Positions 23,041-35,684 of a stretch of 64,000 bases of DNA are shown piece after piece (positions within the stretch are counted from its first letter, which is position 1; the number at the start of each line of letters is the position of its first letter). Under the pieces are notes generated by a model. That model was given only the letters and a program-made list of their open reading frames with translations. It searched no databases and had not been told where the DNA came from. The stretch is from positions 1,687,828-1,751,827 of the forward strand of contig OX387195.1 of NCBI GenBank assembly GCA_947561395.2. Reading direction: 5' to 3'. The stretch comes from Buxus sempervirens (Eukaryota; Streptophyta; Magnoliopsida; Buxales; Buxaceae). The translations under genes and the position numbers were made by a program.

Positions 23041-24993
23041 TTCTTTTTTTTTTTTTTCCAAATTTGCTGAATTTTCTCAGTTTTCAAGTTCAAAAGTTTG
23101 ACTGACACATGTTTGAATTGAGTTGGTATCAAAAAATATGACACCTTGGTTCCTTCTTTGAGTTTCCACATTATGTTTAATCTTAAAGGAATATATATAT
23201 TTTTTATTTTTTTATATATATATTTTTGACATTTTTGTATTTTCTTTAGGATGCCTAAGGATTATCCACAGTGTTTAGGCATTTTATTCTGAAAATTTGG
23301 GCTGAAAAGCCAATTTGTGCATTTTTTGAATGTATCCGGTATAATATACCGGATAAGCATATGCCTTATTGTATCCGGTAACCATGACCGGATACACGCA
23401 TATGTCTTTGTATCCGGTAATATATACCGGATATGAAGGAAAGTGTTCTTAACCGGCCTGAGTTGCCGGTTAATGCTGAAATGGCCATTTTTGACTTATT
23501 TTTTCACCAGATTAGGTTTTTTCATTCCCACTTGATGTTCACTTTAATTTGACCTTCAAAACTTGCCCCAAATTGGGCTTGGACATCATACTTGCAAAAT
23601 TCCCAAATTCATGAAAATAACATGGCTTTACCTTGCCACCTTGTATTACCTTCAATATGGTATTCATAGTATACCTTGGCCTGTAGAACATGCAAACGGC
23701 CTTCCCACATTTACACCCAATTCCCCAAACGCAATTGTATGCTTTTAGCTGAAAACGTGTTTCTCCACTTTCAAGTGTATGGTTTTTGGGTTTTGGCTTA
23801 ATTGGCAACTTAGAACTCAAGTCTAGTGATGCCCGGAATCGAATCACAGATCCCATTGTCATCACATCATTGACTCAAATTCTAAGGTAAATGTTTTCAC
23901 TTTTGCTTTCCGAAGTCACGACCTCGGTGTGCCAAGCTACACACATTCATGGTTCAACTTCCTATAGGTAAAAGGGTAGGTTGTGCAAAGTGTTTATTGT
24001 GCTCAAGTGCAATTTAAAATTGTGGTAACATTCACAACGTCCCAGCCCCTTGCCACTTTTTTTCGTAGCCATGCATTCAATTTCAAGCCAAGGCACATAT
24101 GACAATGTAATGAAGTTAAATATAAGCAAGCAAGGGAACCAAAGCAACCAAATATGCACACAAGTATTACATGCCCAAAAAGTGGTATACAAACATGTCA
24201 TTTGAATAACAATTGAACCATGGAAGCATGCTTGAAACCCAAAAGCACTCCCTAAAATTCCAAATTTTCATGCTCTTTTTCATGCCCAAAGTGTACCATT
24301 TCTACCCAAGTTGAAGCCTAAAAATTTAGCATTACTTGACATGGTCCAAAAAGTGTTTCGATTTGGTAAAATATGCTTGAAATCTCCCAAATCATACACT
24401 AAAATTTCCAGATTTTTTTTTATTGCTTTCATGCTCAAAGTGTATCACTTATACCCCCAAATTGATGCCTAAAATTTTAGCACTACTTGACATGATACAA
24501 GAAAGGTTTTGATGGTAAAAACATGCTTGAAAACCCCCAAAATATACACTAAAATTTCCAGATTTTGTATTCTTTATCTTTAGTGCTCAACATGCTTCAT
24601 CCATGCCCAAATCAAAGCCTAGGAATTCAATCACTAAAATATGGCATAAGAAAGGTTTAAATTGGGGAAAACATGCTTGGAACTCTCAACATATACCCAT
24701 TGAGTTTACTGAATTCATGCACTTCATTTTCATGCTCAAAACATGGCACTAAAAACCTCCCAAGACAAGGTACAAAAATATAACAAGTAGGCATGCACAC
24801 CAAAATAAGACCATAAACATGATCTTAGGCATAATCCAACCATATGCACATGCCTTTATCCATGTAGATTTCAAAGCATCCCAATCAGATTTCAAGATAC
24901 AACAATATGTACAAATAACATAAGTAAAATAGCAAGCATTCACAAGCAAAGAAAGCATGAACAAAACACCCAAAATTGGCTTAAATCCAGATG
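23041..24993. other. 5' leader of the giant element
   Basis: Non-coding. Holds a palindrome array (23332-23473). From about 24230 to 24760 there are four diverged direct repeats of about 120 bp with CATGCTTGAAA and CACTAAAATTTCCAGATTTT phrases. No gene. Confidence 0.7.
23332..23473. repeat. 39-bp-period palindrome array in the leader
   Basis: Units at 23332-23356, 23371-23395, 23410-23434 and 23449-23473. The first three have TATCCGGT and ACCGGATA arms; the fourth has TTAACCGG and CCGGTTAA arms, where both sides changed together. Confidence 0.95.
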
Positions 24994-25011
24994 TCCCCAG
25001 CAGAGTCGCCA
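24994..25011 (-). promoter_or_regulatory. Primer binding site (tRNA-Arg-like)
   Basis: Minus-strand TGGCGACTCTGCTGGGGA, two bases after the LTR end. It starts with TGG (complement of CCA) and matches the acceptor arm of a plant tRNA-Arg ending GAGTCGCCA, the primer reported for Ogre-like elements. Confidence 0.85.
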
Positions 25012-26416
25012 GTTGTGAGACATGGGAAAATCACCGGAATGATCATCCCTCCGTCAACACACGGGGCTCGAAATAAAAAGTGGGAGAGTCGCCACCATTC
25101 AGAATTTTGGGTGTGAATGGACACCAAAATATTCAAAAATCATCAAAAAGTGTAAAAAGGCAAATTCTAGGGTAAAAATAACCATACTTGAAAATCAAAT
25201 CCAAAGATGGGTAAGGGGATTAGATTATGAACGGGGGAAGGTGTTAGGCACCCCCATTCATCCACACGAAGTGGTAGCCAAGTGTATGTTCATGCAAAAA
25301 TAAGAAAACTTGCTAAAATCATAGAAAACCTTGAAAAAGAACCAATGTATGATATTTTCACATGAAGATCTAAATGGATTCTAAATCCTCTCTTATGTCA
25401 ATATCATTTCTGGAATATCTCAAAAGATGGAAATCAAAGCACAAGTCATTCAAAACCAAGTTGAATCAAATCCGGAAAATTCGGTGAAAATTAATGCCAT
25501 TTGTCTTGAAATCATTCAAATACAATTTTAAATTGAACCAAACTAAATTCATTTGAAACATTACAGTAAATAAGAGTCTCATGCAAAATTTCACTTCATT
25601 TCGATAAAAATCCTAAGAGTTATGCTCCTTTGAAGTTGCTGCTGGGGATTTTTAAAAGTGATGACTGGGCAACTTTGGGAAATTGCATAGAAAAATCCAC
25701 TCCATAAAAATCCACGAAATTTGGTGTGATTGAAGTCTGTATGGCCATCTTTCAAAAGAAACTAGCCTCATGCAAAAATCCCTTTGGATGTGCCTTGGGT
25801 GATCTCTCGAACAGGCCCCGAAGATCACAGATTTACCCAGAAAAGTACAAATGAACAGTTCTGAGTAAATCGGCTACCAATAATTCAAATGGAATCCAAA
25901 AATTATGAAACCAACTGGATTTGAAAATAGACTCATAAAGGAGTACTCAGAAACAAAAATCACTTGAATCGGACTTAAAACGAACACATGGCGGTCCGTC
26001 GAAGTAACAAGTTCTGTATTTGAACCTGAACTGTCCACTCAACTTCGACAGAGAGGTGTCAAAAATCCGTTCGATAGAAATTTATGAACCTTGGTGGACA
26101 TAAACTAGACAGGATCACCTTTCCCATGGTTCTGGAATCGCTCCAAAATTCATCCGGACGATGAAGTTATGAGCGTCCGAAGTAAGAGTACATGTGTTGT
26201 CCTGTCAGGCCACTTTTTGAGTAAAACCAACTCAAAACTGTGATAAAGTGTGTGAGATTCGTGTGAGATGAATCCAAAACCTAAAAAAATCACTTGAAAA
26301 CACTCCAGAATTGATTGAGGCCATTTATATGAGATTTATCATAATGAATGTAATAAACCCCAAATATGAGCCTATCCCGTCAAAATGGTGCTATGTATGT
26401 GCAAATGTGAGAAACC

Positions 26417-29400
26417 TGTAAGCACCTTATTTTTGCACCCCCGGAATTGCTGAAAATGAAAACCCTGGTAGAAAGTCAAACCCCGAGGGGACAAAAAGTT
26501 GACTTTTTCATTAAGTGATATTTGGCCACCTTACTTTATATCATTGGATAGAGAATCTCGACACGATTCCAATGCAACTGAGTTTGCAGGAATCGGAGTC
26601 CGGATGAAGGTTCGGCGGGCAGTCAAACTTAAGGGAGAGCCGAAAGTTGACTTTTTCCCGAATTCCGTGCCAAGTGCTTAGCCCCATATCATTGGATATA
26701 GAATCTCGACACGGTTCCAACGCAACTGAGTTTGCGGGAATCGGGGTCCGGATGAAGGTTCTGCAGGCGGTCAAACTTGCGCGGAGCCAAAAGTTGACTT
26801 TCTGCTAAAATCCGATCCGGAGGCCTACCCCTAGGTCATGGGATGGAGGGCTCCGATACGATTCTAATGAAACTAAGTTTGCCCAGATCGGAGCCCGGAT
26901 GAAGAAAATATGAGCTGGCGAAGTTCCCGAGCAGCAAAACCGGCGAACTGCGCACGTGGCAAAAAGCTGCACACGTGGCGAGTTGCGCAGAAAAATATCT
27001 CGGGGATCAAATCCATAAATATCCAAACATTCAAAATATCCCAGGGACCAATCTGAAAGTATTTGAAAATATCTGAATAAAATAATATTAAACCTAAATA
27101 TCCCAGGGACCATATCCTAATTTTCAGATTTTTAAACAAACGAGCAGCGGCATTTATTGTTTTGTAATAATTATGCCGCTCGCGCAAACGTGGCGAGCGG
27201 CATGCGCTCACCTTGAGCTGGGCGCCAAGGTGAGCGGCACCCCATTTCCTTTGCCTATATAAGCCGCGCAGGGTTTCATTTCAGGGGTTGGAAAATTTTG
27301 GTTTGGTTGGCTGATTTCGGGTTCGAAATTTTGGGTGAGGTTCCGCGATTTTTGGGGTTGGCTGATTTCGGGTTGGGAAAATATTGGTTGGGTTTTCCGG
27401 GATCGGTCATTTGAGGGTTTGCTGTTCTTCAGCATTCGGGGTTTGGATTTTTTTTGTTGGGAGATTTTTCTTTGGCCGGGCATTCTCTGGTTTTGGGATT
27501 CTAGGGTTCGGCATCATTTTTCTGGGCTCGGGGTTTTGAAGATAAAGACCAGACACACAGGTCCCCTCCCTTCCTCTTCTTCCTCGTCAAATCCGAAGGA
27601 GGCCGCGCTCTTGGTGTGAGAAGAAGGTTGCTCCGGCGGCCGCTCGCGCGCTCCAAGGAGGCTTCACCCACTTCGGAGAGGTGTTAGGAACACCCAGGTA
27701 ATGTTCTCAATGGCCCCTGTTCCAAAATAAATAAGTCCATTGCTATCTATTCTTTTCTGTTATTTCGTATAGTAACAGTGATTGTGTGATTCGAGGGGGG
27801 AGCATGTTCTCCCTGATGTTTGCATCAGTTGTACCCCATAAAGCCCCCAGTCCCCTTCCTTTCATGTTCTGTTAGTGTTTAGGTGTTCGGATTTGCAGGT
27901 TTGCAAGGAGGTTTGATTTTCATAAAAATGTGTTTAGATTAAATCCAAAATTAGTTGGGAGGTGTTCTGGGCATGTTAGGAGGCTAGTCGAGCAGTTACA
28001 GACCGAAAAAAACCGGCCAGAGATGGAGATCTCAAAAAAACAGAGAGTTGAAAATTCAGTGACCTGCCGCCCATCTGGCGCCCACCTGGCGCTCACCTAG
28101 GAGGTGGGCGCCCCTTTCATCCCACTTCCCGCCGAGCTGGCGCCCACCTGGCGCTCAGCTCGCGCCTACTAAAAACCAAGCGAAATTCTCGCGCCCATCT
28201 CGCGCTCACCTCCCGCCCATCTCGCGCTCACCTGGTATCGGGTGAGCGCCAGGTCAAAATTTCGCCCGGATTCTGGCGCCCATCTGGCGCCCACCTGGCG
28301 CTCACCTTAGGAGGTGAGCGCCAGGTCCAAAACTGGCCGAATTGTTATTTTTTTTTTAAATTCCAAAAATACCCCTTACCATACCGCGGGGGCTTCGCCC
28401 CCCGCACCCCCCACCCCTTGGTTCGCTGCGCATCCAACTCGTACCTTGGACCCAGCACAATGAGCCAATTTTTTCTTGATCGGGTGTCAATTTTGTGCAT
28501 TTTCTTATGGATTATTGCTGAATGTGGGCTTTATTTCCAAACCGAACCGGATGAACCAATAGGGTTCCCGGGTCACCCGGAAACCCAACATGGGCCATGG
28601 ACCAACCCGGTCCAAATTGATTTCCGGTGGGCCTTCCAACGGGGCCCACCAAGCCCGACCAACCCATTCATGCTTAAATAAGATAAATAAGAGATTCGAG
28701 TGGGCCAGACCAATTGAGGCCCACCCAAGCCCTAATTGGGCCATGCATGATTAAAGTAGGATGTGGTTTGGCCGAGACCACGGGTAGGGCCTATCGGGCC
28801 CACTAAGCCCATGAACCCGACCAACTTAGGGTTTCCAAACCCTAAGTCAGGAAGCCTTGGGCTTTCAAGCCCAAACCCAGGTAAAGGGCCCCAAGCCCAG
28901 TACTTGGCCCGTGTTGGCACAGATAAGAAAGATAAAATCAAAATCACTTGGCAACCAATTGTGGGGCCAACTCAATGGCCCACAAAGCAATCCCGGCCCA
29001 CTTTTGGCATGAAATCCACTTAACTAAATCCAACTTGAACTCTAAAGTAAAATCAATTCAAAGTGAGCCAAAATCCAAAGGGCCACACTTGGCCCCCCAA
29101 GGAACATGCGGGCCACACTTGGCCCACCAAGGGATACCGTGGGCCTTCCAACGGGGCCCACCCCACCAGGCCCAGATCATCTTAATTAAAAAGATAAAAT
29201 CAAGTAAAGGGACCCACACCACTTTGGCGGTCCCGCCAGACTTAATCAAAATTGCATGCTAGAATAGGAATCGGGTGAGTGAGAGGCCAAAGTTGACTCA
29301 AACCAGGGAAACCTATGGGACCCGTCACTTGACGGGGTGGACTGGGGTGTCTACGGACTTCCCCAGACCGCAACCGAGAACCTACTTAGAATCTCAAGCC

Positions 29401-29540
29401 GCAGACCAAGCCTTAATAGAAGAACTTAGGCACCCAGGTGTCTGCCTGCACCCCATCAGGCAGTGGCGACTCCAAACAAATCCCGAGGCACGCGTCGTTT
29501 TGCGTGCGCCTCGCCGTGCGACCGAAATCGGGTGCGCACA
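26417..29540 (+). mobile_element. Solo LTR, TGTAAGCACC family, nested in the 5' LTR
   Basis: 3124 bp, TSD AAACC (26412-26416 and 29541-29545). Homologous to 10784-13622, with an extra direct repeat near its start (about 26640-26760). CTATATAAG at 27255-27263. The GCGCTCACC palindrome lies just upstream (from 27204), and a cluster of GCGCCCACCTGGCGCTCACC variants lies at 28068-28335. TGGCGACTCC is at 29464-29473. Confidence 0.95.
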
Positions 29541-30211
29541 AAACCATATAAGATCAATAGAACAACATAGCATGCATCAAAATAAGGTTCTAAACAGCCT
29601 AGGGTTCCGTTCCATTATCGTTTCCCTCTGTTCTCTCTCCCTGTTAAACACGGTTCTTCAAGATAATCAAGGGTACTTTGAATATGAAACGGTTTACAAT
29701 CAATCAAAAGGCTTTATGCTACATGGGTTCTAGCACTAGGGTCAATCCCCAGTCTCGTTTCTCCTAGATCCCGCCTCCACGTTTTACGGCTAGGGGGAGT
29801 CTCGAGATACTTTGAGCCGGGGAAGGATTTTCACACACAAAGAAGGCTTTACACTACAGAAAGGTAGAAGAAGAGATCTAGATCTAGGAATGTAAAGACA
29901 GAAAATAAAAAGAAAAGTTGAGGCTTACCTGAGTTTTGGAGGTGATTCCGCAGCGGTTTTCTTCTTCTCTTGGAGTTCTTCTTTGCGAGAATTCAAAACA
30001 AGAGTTCCGTGCCCCTTTGCTTAAGGAGGAGCCTCCTATTTATAGGCAAAGGTTAGGGTTAGGGTTGGTGAGAATGGTAGACACAACATAATGTCTATAG
30101 CCCACCAACCTTAACCCTAAGGCTATTTCCGAGATTTCCCCTCATTTAATGAAGGACATGATGGCAAAAGTGAAAAGCTCTCGGAAAACCCTAATTTTGA
30201 GCAAAACTTAT

Positions 30212-30353
30212 GTATCCGGTATATCAGACCAGATACACAAGGGCCTTAAGGTATCCGGTATATGATACCGGATACACTAAGGCTCACTTGTATCCGGTAC
30301 GTCTCACCGGATACACAAAGGAGTACTTGTATCCGGCTTGAGTTACCGGATAC
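30212..30353. repeat. 39-bp-period palindrome array (5' LTR)
   Basis: Four units starting at 30212, 30251, 30290 and 30329. Nearly identical to 3038-3179; one base in the right arm of the first unit differs (ACCAGATAC). Confidence 0.95.
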
Positions 30354-30448
30354 AGGTAAAAGTTCATTTTCTTCAATTTCTGTGCTGGCTTTCAAGGAGA
30401 TAATGATTTTTTATGATTGTTTGTGTAATTTGGGGTGTCTACAATTTT

Positions 30449-31687
30449 CTCCCAAAAATCATCTGACACAAGATGAAACCCTAGCAAAACACTTTGGGCC
30501 GAACAATTCCTTCATTAGCCCTATCATGTCCTATCTTCAAAATTGGGGCACGGAACTTCATTAAATTGGAGACACAAGAGAGACCAAGGTGAAGAAGGGT
30601 AAAGCGAAAAGCGCCCTAAAAAGGAGGAACGGGATAAAACCCAGAAAACAAGAATGCAAAGAAAGAACTGGGGCAATTCCCTTTGAGAAAAGAAAAAAAG
30701 AAAAAGAAAGAAAAAACAAAAGAAAAACAAAAGCCGGGGTAAACCCCAAAAGCAAAGGATTGGGGCAAAGAACCCAGGAAAGGAAAGGAAAGAAAAGAAC
30801 AAAGATGGAAAAGAGGTAAAGAAGCTACACAAAGCTGAAGTAACAAAAGATGAAGCAAGCCCTAACCAAAAAAGGTAGACAGGACATGGTTCTTACCCTG
30901 CTCACAAATTTTGAGCCTTTATATCATTTCTTCTGGACCCATAAACCCAGCCTACGTTTCGTCCTGTTATGAAGTCCTTTCTGATTACAGAGAATGTGAC
31001 ACTAACTCCTAGACAGACTGGCAATAACAAAATCAAAGGAACAAAAGAACTTTGGCTAGCCATAATGGTTACCCATAGAATGAAGTTATATAGGATTTGA
31101 ACCTGTTTATCCTTCATTTCTAAACACTGGAACCAAAGCCTACATTTCGTCCTACTAATAAGTCCTCTCTGATCGTTGGATCGTGATCCATGGAAATTGA
31201 CAGGACCCTCGGACTGAGGCAATGCACCGAACCTGAATAAGGAAACCAAGTGAGAGAAAAACCATTTCAAAACCCCAAACCAAGGGTGGAAAAAAAAAGG
31301 AGAGAAAATTAAAAGAGCTGGGGAAGGGCAGTGCCAAAGAAACCCCCTGAACCCAAAACAATTCCCCTCATTCCAACTTGGGGCATGCCATTGAAGGCAA
31401 AAATGTTGAGATCTTTACAGGGAATGCTGAGAAGCACCATTTCATAAAGTCTAAATGAGAGTGTCAGGTGACTGACCCAAAGATTATTGGTCTTATCATG
31501 GACCCACTTTGGAAAGCGGGAATTCCAAACATTGGCGAATTCCCAAAAGGTTTTAATTGCTTATGTTTTTCACGTAATTTTGATTAACTAAATTTCACTT
31601 GAACTTTTGCAGGTACTGACAAAGCTTGAAACAGACAAACAAGGCCACTACGGCAAATTCACATACTGATGCAGGAAAAATTGTCTC
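30449..31687. other. Internal region of the gag-only element (3' part)
   Basis: No pol. Purine-rich block 30585-30860. Two diverged direct repeats with AGCCTACRTTTCGTCCT followed by AAGTCCTYTCTGAT at about 30948 and 31138. The minus-strand frames here are A/G-run artefacts. Confidence 0.6.
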
Positions 31688-33495
31688 CATGTATTCTCAC
31701 ATGGGGCACAGAAAGCTAAAAATCGTCACCGTGTATTCACACATGGGACGTAGAAAAGTCGTCGCGGCGTATTCACACGTTGGATGTAAAAGCAAAATTC
31801 GTTACCATGTATTCACACATGGGGCGCAAAAAAGTCATCACAATGTATTCACACATTGGATGCCATCACAGCGTATTCACACGTTGGATGTCAAAACAAA
31901 ATTCGTCACCATGTATTCACACATGGGGCGCAGAAAAAGCCATCACGATGTATTCACACATTGGATGCCATCACCATGTACTCACACATGGGATGTAAAA
32001 TGAATCGTCACCATGTACTCACACATGGGGCGCAAGCAGAATCGGCACCATGTATTCACACATGGAACGCAGAAAAGCCATTTCGGCGTATTCACACGCT
32101 GATGAAAAAACAAAACCATCACCATGTACTCACACATGGGATGTAAAATGAATCGTCACCATGTACTCACACATGGGGCGCAAGCAGAATCGACACCATG
32201 TATTCACACATGGAACCCAAAAAAGTCATTCCGGCATATTCACACGCTGATGAAAAAACAAAACCGTCACAGCGTATTCACACATTGGACGAAGAAGAAA
32301 CTGGAATCAAAACCACTGACGGATAAGTTAGAAATTGGTGAGGGAGTGTCCCAGCATAATTTGTGATATCAGAGCTGTTGATACTTGAATTTGAAATTGA
32401 TAAAAAAAATGGATTGAAAGAAAGAAAAAGAAGAAAAAGAAAAGAAGAGAAGAGAAGAGAGAAATGGACAAAGACAAAAGGAACAAAATGTCTCATAGAG
32501 ACAAAAGTCGTCATGTATTCACACATGGGACGCAAGAAGAGTCATCACAATGTATCCACACATTGGTTGACAAAAGTTTGAAAAGCCACCGACAAATAAG
32601 TCAGCTTTGAATCAAGACAAAACAAGACAAGGACAAAAGTCACCATGTATTCACACATGGGACGCAAAGAAAGTCATCACAATGTATCCACAGATTGGTT
32701 GACAAAAGTTTGAAAAGCCACCGACAAATAAGTCAGCTCTAAATTAAGACAAAAGTCACCATGTATTCACACATGGGACGCAAAGAAAGTCATCACAATG
32801 TGTCCACACATTGGTTGACAAAAGTTTGAAAAGCCACCGACAAATAAGTCAGCTTTGAATTAAGACAAAAGTCACCATGTATTCACACATGGGACGCAAA
32901 AAGAGTCATCACAATGTATCCATACATTGGTTGACAAAAGTTTGTAAAGCCACCGACAAATAAATCAGCTTTGAATCAAGACAAAAAGACAGAGACAAAA
33001 GTCGTCATGTATTCACACATGGGACGTAAAAAGAGTCATCACAATGTATCCACACATTGGTTGAACAAAGTTTGTGAAGCCACCGACAAATAAGTCAGCT
33101 TTGAATCAAGACAGAAAGACAGAGACAAAAGTCGTCATGTATTCACACATGGGACGCAAAAAGAGTCATCACAATGTATCCACACATTGGTTGACAAAAG
33201 TTTGTGAAGCCACCGACAAATAAGTCAGCTTTGAATCAAGACAAAAAGACAGAGACAAAAGTCACCATGTATTCACACATGGGACGCAAAAGAGTCATCA
33301 CAATGTATCCACACATTGATTGACCAAAGTTTGTGAAGCCACCGACAAGTAAGTCAGCTTTGAATCAAGACAAAAAGACAGAAAAAGAGTTACCATGTAT
33401 TCTCACATGGGACACAGACAAAATTCGTCACCGTGTATCCACACATGGGACGCAGAAAGAGTCATAATGTATTCACACATTAATTGACCAAAGTT
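31688..33495. repeat. Hairpin tandem array with conserved ATTCAC loop
   Basis: More than 30 copies of a short hairpin: arms such as CCATGT/ACATGG, CAATGT/ACATTG and GCGT/ACGC around a loop ATTCAC (or ATCCAC). In 31688-32290 they are closely spaced. From about 32510 they pair up in 115-135-bp units together with GCCACCGACAAATAAGTCAG. The frames reading MYSHMG-like peptides are by-products. Confidence 0.92.
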
Positions 33496-33589
33496 TGTGG
33501 TACCAATGCCGCCAGTGATTAAACTGAAGGTTGACTGAGGCATACCTGGGTGTTGTTTTTCAACTCACCCCCTCCGGAAACTTTACATG

Positions 33590-34135
33590 GTCCAACCCTA
33601 AGATACTAAGTTCAAACCAACCAGTTTAACTTTGGGTTCTCTTTCCCAGCCGTTTGGCTAAAATAGACCAGTTTAACCTCGGGTTCCCTTTCCCCAGCCG
33701 TTTGGCTAAAATAGACTAGTTTAACCTCGGACTCCCTTTCCCAGCCGTTTGGCTAAAATAGACCTGTTTAACTTCGGGTTCCCTTTCCCAGCCATTTGGT
33801 TAAAATAGACCAAATTTAACTTTGGGTTCTCTTTCCCAGCCGTTTGGCTAAAATAGACCAGTTTAACCTCGGGTTCCCTTTCCCCAGCCGTTTGGCTAAA
33901 ATAGACTAGTTTAACCTCGGGTTCCCTTTCCCAACCGTTTGGCTAAAATAGACCAAATTTAACTTTGGGTTCTCTTTCCCAGCCGTTTGCCTAAAACAGA
34001 CCAGTCTAAACCAAGTTCCCTTTCCTAGCCAGTTGGCTAAAACAGATTAGGCTAAGGTTCTATTTCCTAGCTATTTGGCTAAAATAGATCAATTTGTCTT
34101 TGGGTTCTCTTCCCCAACTGTTTTAGAACAGTTAA
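33590..34135. repeat. About 60-bp tandem repeats with AGCC-GTTT-GGCT
   Basis: About eight units of the form CTTTCCCAGCCGTTTGGCTA, AAATAGACCAGTTTAAC and CTCGGGTTCC. Each holds a short inverted repeat AGCC/GGCT. The last units are more diverged. Confidence 0.9.
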
Positions 34136-35098
34136 AATAGATCTATAATCAGGTACCAAAATAGCTTTCCGAAGTCTGTACCTGTTAAAAAGGCACAAGT
34201 CCCCGGAAAAGTACTACTACTCGAGTTCTTCAGAAGAACCCACGGAGTTGCTAGATTAGTTAAAGATTACGTCAATCCCAAGCAGATCAAGCACTAATGT
34301 TTTGTTCCTTGTACAGGTTCATAAGATGAACATGAGAAAGGGCACTTTCTTCCCCATTGGAAGCCTATTCTCTTTCATCCCCAGCAAAGCTCAGAAGAAA
34401 GAAAACCGTCAAGATCCTTAGACCCTCCAAAAGCAAGGAGAGACATCACAATAATCCCCAGAGAGTCATCTAGACAGATCATATTAGAATAACTCATGAA
34501 TGGGAAGAGAAGCTTTAATGCCTCGACAGAGAAAGAACCTGGCAAGGAAAAGCAACAAGGAAGAGCAATAATGGGCCAATTCGCCCCCTGTTGTAAATTT
34601 TGATTCCCACTTTTGTAAATAGCATAGGCTAGAGTAGATATGTGTGGTCTCCGAGATGATGGGCAGCAGCGCAAAAGCCTCCTTTCGTTCTCCCACCTTC
34701 ACTTCTAGTCCCTAACCTTGGCCTACAACATCCTAAGAAAAAAAAACTCAAGGAATCAAGAAGGAGTCAAAACTAAAGTCACTAAAATCTTTAATGGAAC
34801 AAAAAAGAAGAAAAGAACATTGTTGAGTGCCTTGCATCAACGCCGAAACAGGCGGATGAGCTCAGATCTAATCTTACCTCTCTTTTCAAAAAACAAAATG
34901 CTAAGGAATAGCCCTATTCAAACCCGAAAGAGGGTATCGGGATTCCAAAGTCAGGAAGTGATACCAGACATCTGACACTTCCTTTTCACTAAAAACAATT
35001 CAATGATTGAGCTCTTCGACCATGTCGACAGAAATGCAAGGTGCAAAAATAAGGTTCTTTTTTCTTCTTTGCCGTTCATCCCCCAAGGTGACTCCGGC
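34136..35098. other. 3' internal region before the PPT
   Basis: No supported gene; minus-strand frames (34375-34702) lack family signatures. Confidence 0.6.
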
Positions 35099-35111
35099 AA
35101 AGAGGGGCAGC
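35099..35111 (+). promoter_or_regulatory. Polypurine tract of the gag-only element
   Basis: AAAGAGGGGCAGC directly before the LTR start TGTTAGCACC. The core is shared with the PPT of the giant element. Confidence 0.9.
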
Positions 35112-35684
35112 TGTTAGCACCTGATTTTTGCACCCCTAAAATGAAGAAAAATGAAAAAATCAAATTAAAAGTCAAACCCTGAGGGGGCCAAAAAATTGAA
35201 TTTTCGATTCAAGTGAATTTGGCCATCAAACTTCATCTCATTGAAAAGAGCATTTTGACACGGTTCCAACGCAACTGAGTTTGCTGGAATCGGGTCCGGA
35301 TGAGAAAGTTATGAGCTGGTCAAACTTTTGGGGAGCAAGACTTTTTGCTCGACCTCAATTCAGCTGCCAAACTTGATCCCAGTGGATAGGTGATTCCGAG
35401 CCGGTTCCAACGACACTAAGTTTGCTGAAATCGGACACCGAAAGAAGTTATGGGCAGTTGAAGTTTCAAGAAAACTACCCATGTGGCAAAACAACAACAA
35501 AAAGGCAGAATAAATGAGTAAAATAAATAAAATAATTGTTTATAAAAAAATATCTTAACTTTTAATAATATTTTAATAAATATCTGAAGATATTTTAATA
35601 TAATAATCATTAAAATCGAATAAAATCCGTTTAAAAATCAAATTTAATAAAGTGTTTCAAATCCAGCATTTAAAAAACGTGCGC

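Larger units (their letters stand above)
980..30443 (-). mobile_element. Giant Tat/Ogre-like Ty3/gypsy retrotransposon with antisense genes
   Basis: Complete element flanked by TSD ATTTT (975-979 and 30444-30448). Reading on the minus strand: 5' LTR 30443-25014, PBS 25011-24994, leader of about 3.7 kb with tandem repeats, gag 21271-19166, protease, RT, RNase H, integrase down to 14174, then two genes on the opposite strand (8513-10362 and 5369-8143), PPT 3284-3270 and 3' LTR 3269-980. Span 29464 bp; removing two nested solo LTRs with one TSD copy each leaves about 23.5 kb. The order protease-RT-RNase H-integrase, the DNGSA protease, the tRNA-Arg-like PBS and the extra antisense ORFs fit the Tat/Ogre lineage. 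pol is broken by stops, frameshifts and a deletion in RT, so this copy cannot move by itself. Confidence 0.9.
25014..30443 (-). repeat. 5' LTR of the giant element, interrupted by a solo LTR
   Basis: Own sequence is 25014-26416 and 29546-30443 (2301 bp), against 2290 bp for the 3' LTR. The join GAAACC|ATATAAG reads through without change in the 3' LTR (about 2370), which proves the interruption is younger. TATAAATA is at 30037-30044; the palindrome array is at 30212-30353. A PBS-core copy (TGGCGACTCT) lies at 25085-25094. Confidence 0.95.

Noticed and set aside
21413..23171. Repeated minus-strand frames (EASEYSKNLCLV type)
   Set aside because: They follow 76-bp tandem repeats, which shift frame each unit; leader of the retrotransposon.
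31626..32366. Frames with repeated MYSHMG-like peptide
   Set aside because: Arise from the ATTCAC hairpin array; spacing is irregular in codon terms and they stop often.
34375..34702. Minus-strand frames with cysteine-rich peptides
   Set aside because: No recognisable domain; lie in the untranslated 3' part of a gag-only element.
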